Source: an uncultured Eubacteriales bacterium
GTDB lineage: Bacteria; Bacillota; Clostridia; Oscillospirales; Acutalibacteraceae
DNA length: 43,999 nt
Reading direction: 5' to 3'
NCBI GenBank assembly: GCA_900315605.1
Contig: OMZU01000016.1
Coordinates: 1 to 43,999, forward strand
A model generated the notes under the pieces. It saw only the letters and a program-made list of their open reading frames with translations, had not been told where the DNA came from and did not search any database. This document shows positions 42,619 through 43,999 of this stretch, piece by piece. The position numbers and the translations under genes are program-made. The stretch's first letter is position 1; every line of letters starts with the position of its first letter.

Positions 42619-42757
42619 ATATGATTACGCAGATGAACATAATAGCTGCGTTGATAAACAGCAGATTTGCCCGGGCTAGGAGCGTTGGACGGATCTCGCT
42701 GTTTTCACTTATCGTTGCAATAGAGCGATAACCTAAGCTGTTGAATATCGTAATCAT
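42614..42757 (-). CDS. Possible small membrane protein or gene remnant
   Basis: A 47-codon frame starting at ATG 42757 encodes MITIFNSLGYRSIATISENS followed by a hydrophobic segment (NLLFINAAIMFICVIIL), which would be one membrane helix. The frame stays open upstream into the end of the DUF308-like gene, and its stop coincides with the edge of the palindromic element. No good ribosome site is visible. It may be the surviving 3' end of a decayed membrane-protein gene. Confidence 0.3.
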   Translation of the reverse strand: MITIFNSLGYRSIATISENSEIRPTLLARANLLFINAAIMFICVIIL

Positions 42758-42783
42758 CAAATAATTAAAATTTGGATCCCGGT

Positions 42784-43593
42784 TTATTGCTCTTTGATTT
42801 GGTCAATGGTGTCTTTTATCGAAGAAAAAACCTCTCTGTTGTGGATCATAACGATCAATTCACTGACAGCTTTTACGATCAGCATTATGCCTGTAATACG
42901 ATAAACCAATGCCGAGGTGTTCGCCGGCAACAAAATGAACGTAATGCCGAGTCCGATAGTAAAAATGCTGAGAACGACAGAAACGATCTTGTTTTTCATA
43001 GGCAGACCGCTCTTATAAGCAGCCGCCACGGTGATCAGGCTTGATATAGCGTCGGCGATCAACAAGCAGCCGATAATGATTTGAACTGCGTTGACAAAAA
43101 AGCTGCGCCAAATAAACATTGCGACAGCTATCGCCAACAAAAAAATATAAATAATCATCATTACATTTTTTCCGGGAGAAGTGCTTTTCTTTTGCTCTCT
43201 TTTTTCCGAAAGCTTTTCCACGCGCTTGTCCAAACGCTCGTTAGAAGCCTTTGTGTGTTCGCTCAGCGTTTTGCTTTTTGAGATCAGTTCTTGTCCTATG
43301 GCGGCATGGTCTCTTTGACCTTCAAAATATCCCTTGACAAGATCTTCGGCGATCTCCTGTCCCTTTCCGACCTTTGTGTTCTCGTTAGTCAATACAAAAA
43401 CAATCGATATGACCGCATACAGCATTAACGTCAGCGACAGTATCATTACATCCCAATTAAGAGAACCCACCGGATTAAAGGTGTGAAACAGCCCGGGTAT
43501 CAAAAAGCACAAGACAGCAACCAGCTTGTTCTTCATCACCAGCCTATAAGTGCTAACTCCCCAGGTGAAAATTTGTCCGATTTTTCCATTCAT
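42784..43593 (-). CDS. DUF308-like membrane protein
   Basis: A roughly 269-residue protein with helices at about 15-35 and 45-68, a charged cytoplasmic region with coiled-coil character (about 80-140), then about four closely spaced C-terminal helices (about 143-250) resembling the HdeD/DUF308 repeat (IIGCLLIADAISSLITV and YRITGIMLIVKAVSELIV are the two similar halves). Function is unknown. ATG 43593 has GGTGATT upstream; an in-frame GTG at 43602 overlaps that site. Confidence 0.72.
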   Translation of the reverse strand: MNGKIGQIFTWGVSTYRLVMKNKLVAVLCFLIPGLFHTFNPVGSLNWDVMILSLTLMLYAVISIVFVLTNENTKVGKGQEIAEDLVKGYFEGQRDHAAIGQELISKSKTLSEHTKASNERLDKRVEKLSEKREQKKSTSPGKNVMMIIYIFLLAIAVAMFIWRSFFVNAVQIIIGCLLIADAISSLITVAAAYKSGLPMKNKIVSVVLSIFTIGLGITFILLPANTSALVYRITGIMLIVKAVSELIVMIHNREVFSSIKDTIDQIKEQ

Positions 43594-43705
43594 TTTAATC
43601 ACCGCTCTCTTTGTTTTTTCGGGATAGGATTATTTAGCCAAAATCACCCGATCCATCATAAAGCATTTTGTAATAGTAGTGCTCAAATATAAATATTCGT
43701 TAAAT

Positions 43706-43728
43706 AAAAAAAGCGGGAGATTCCCCGC
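43706..43728 (-). terminator. Minus-strand intrinsic terminator
   Basis: GCGGG (43713-43717) and CCCGC (43724-43728) form a short GC stem; read on the minus strand it is followed by a run of seven Ts. It would stop transcription entering from beyond the right edge before the DUF308-like gene. Confidence 0.75.
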
Positions 43729-43898
43729 CGTAAAGTGAACCGGAGGCTTTCGACCGATTCTGATGAAACAAATCTATTTATGTGTTTATTATATCCGAGA
43801 TAACAGATAATGTCAAGAAATACATCTGTTTATGAGAATAAGATTTTCTGTATTGTAAAAAGATAGGGTATTTAACAGTCAAATTATGAAAAACAACG

Positions 43899-43941
43899 CC
43901 AAGGGGCTGTCGCAAATCGAAAGATTTTCGGCAGCCTTTGG
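43899..43941. other. Long imperfect hairpin with GAAA loop
   Basis: A stem of about 19 bp (CCAAGGGGCTGTCGCAAATC with GATTTTCGGCAGCCTTTGG) closes on a GAAA tetraloop, with a few mismatches. The GGGGCTGTCGCAAA string resembles ends of some transposable elements, but no transposase is visible and the window stops 58 bases later. The rest of 43730-43999 shows no supportable gene. Confidence 0.5.
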
Positions 43942-43999
43942 TCTTGAATGAATTATTGAATGTTAAGCTTGCAACAATACGCAGCAAACCGGAGGGTGG

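Noticed and set aside
43899-43941. End of an insertion sequence
   Set aside because: The GGGGCTGTCGCAAA string is suggestive, but there is no transposase, partner repeat or target duplication inside the window.
43778-43987. 69-codon minus-strand frame at the right edge
   Set aside because: No ribosome site, low-complexity aromatic and basic composition, and it spans a hairpin.
1-43999. CRISPR array
   Set aside because: No regularly spaced short repeats were found; the repeats present are palindromic elements, a two-copy tandem repeat and protein-coding glycine repeats.

Overview
The window reads as chromosomal DNA of a low-to-medium GC Clostridia member, most like Oscillospiraceae/Ruminococcus. 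The signs are a PolC-type replicase, a Trp T-box, a short HisG with HisZ, strong AGGAGG-type ribosome sites, frequent TTG/GTG starts, TIGR04086 next to yajC, and several palindromic non-coding repeats. No CRISPR array, rRNA or intact transposase was seen. Gene identities rest on reading translated sequence and motifs; no database search was run.

Layout. 1-3.7 kb: a folded leader, yajC, a TIGR04086 membrane protein, and a PASTA/YARHG protein whose kinase domain has lost its catalytic residues. 3.8-10 kb: a multi-pass membrane protein, an RluA-type pseudouridine synthase with DUF1294, a GHL10 glycosidase-like exported protein, mtaB, and an HPr-like protein without its phosphorylatable histidine. 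10-16.5 kb (minus): histidine operon hisZ-G-D-C-B-A-I-E from a consensus promoter; hisH and hisF are absent from their usual slots. 16.6-29.2 kb (minus): pyrH-frr-uppS-cdsA-dxr-rseP-ispG-polC-AI-2E exporter, joining ribosome recycling, isoprenoid/undecaprenol and phospholipid synthesis, intramembrane proteolysis and replication. 29.6-32 kb (minus): trpB-trpA under a T-box with a UGG specifier. This TrpA lacks its catalytic Glu and all recognisable phosphate-binding glycine motifs, so the pair may salvage indole rather than complete de novo synthesis.

32-34.4 kb: an ion channel, two phage baseplate-like genes, a palindromic element, and tRNA-Gln(CTG) and tRNA-Pro(CGG) behind one strong promoter. 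34.5-37.7 kb (minus): a 1046-residue secreted protein with an alpha-helical N-terminal half and a GGG-rich beta-helix, made from an A/C-rich leader. 38-41.4 kb (plus): a partner-switch module (STAS antagonist, then a membrane PP2C phosphatase fused to an RsbW-type kinase), a TetR-type regulator and a GNAT acetyltransferase. Two identical 10-bp palindromes lie between the divergent promoters of the secreted protein and this module. 41.4-44 kb (minus): CorA and a DUF308-like membrane protein, with more palindromic repeats.

The observations most worth following are the degenerate TrpA paired with an intact TrpB under Trp control, the pseudokinase with PASTA and YARHG domains, the divergent secreted-protein/partner-switch locus, and a family of nested palindromic elements with different arms but the same core.
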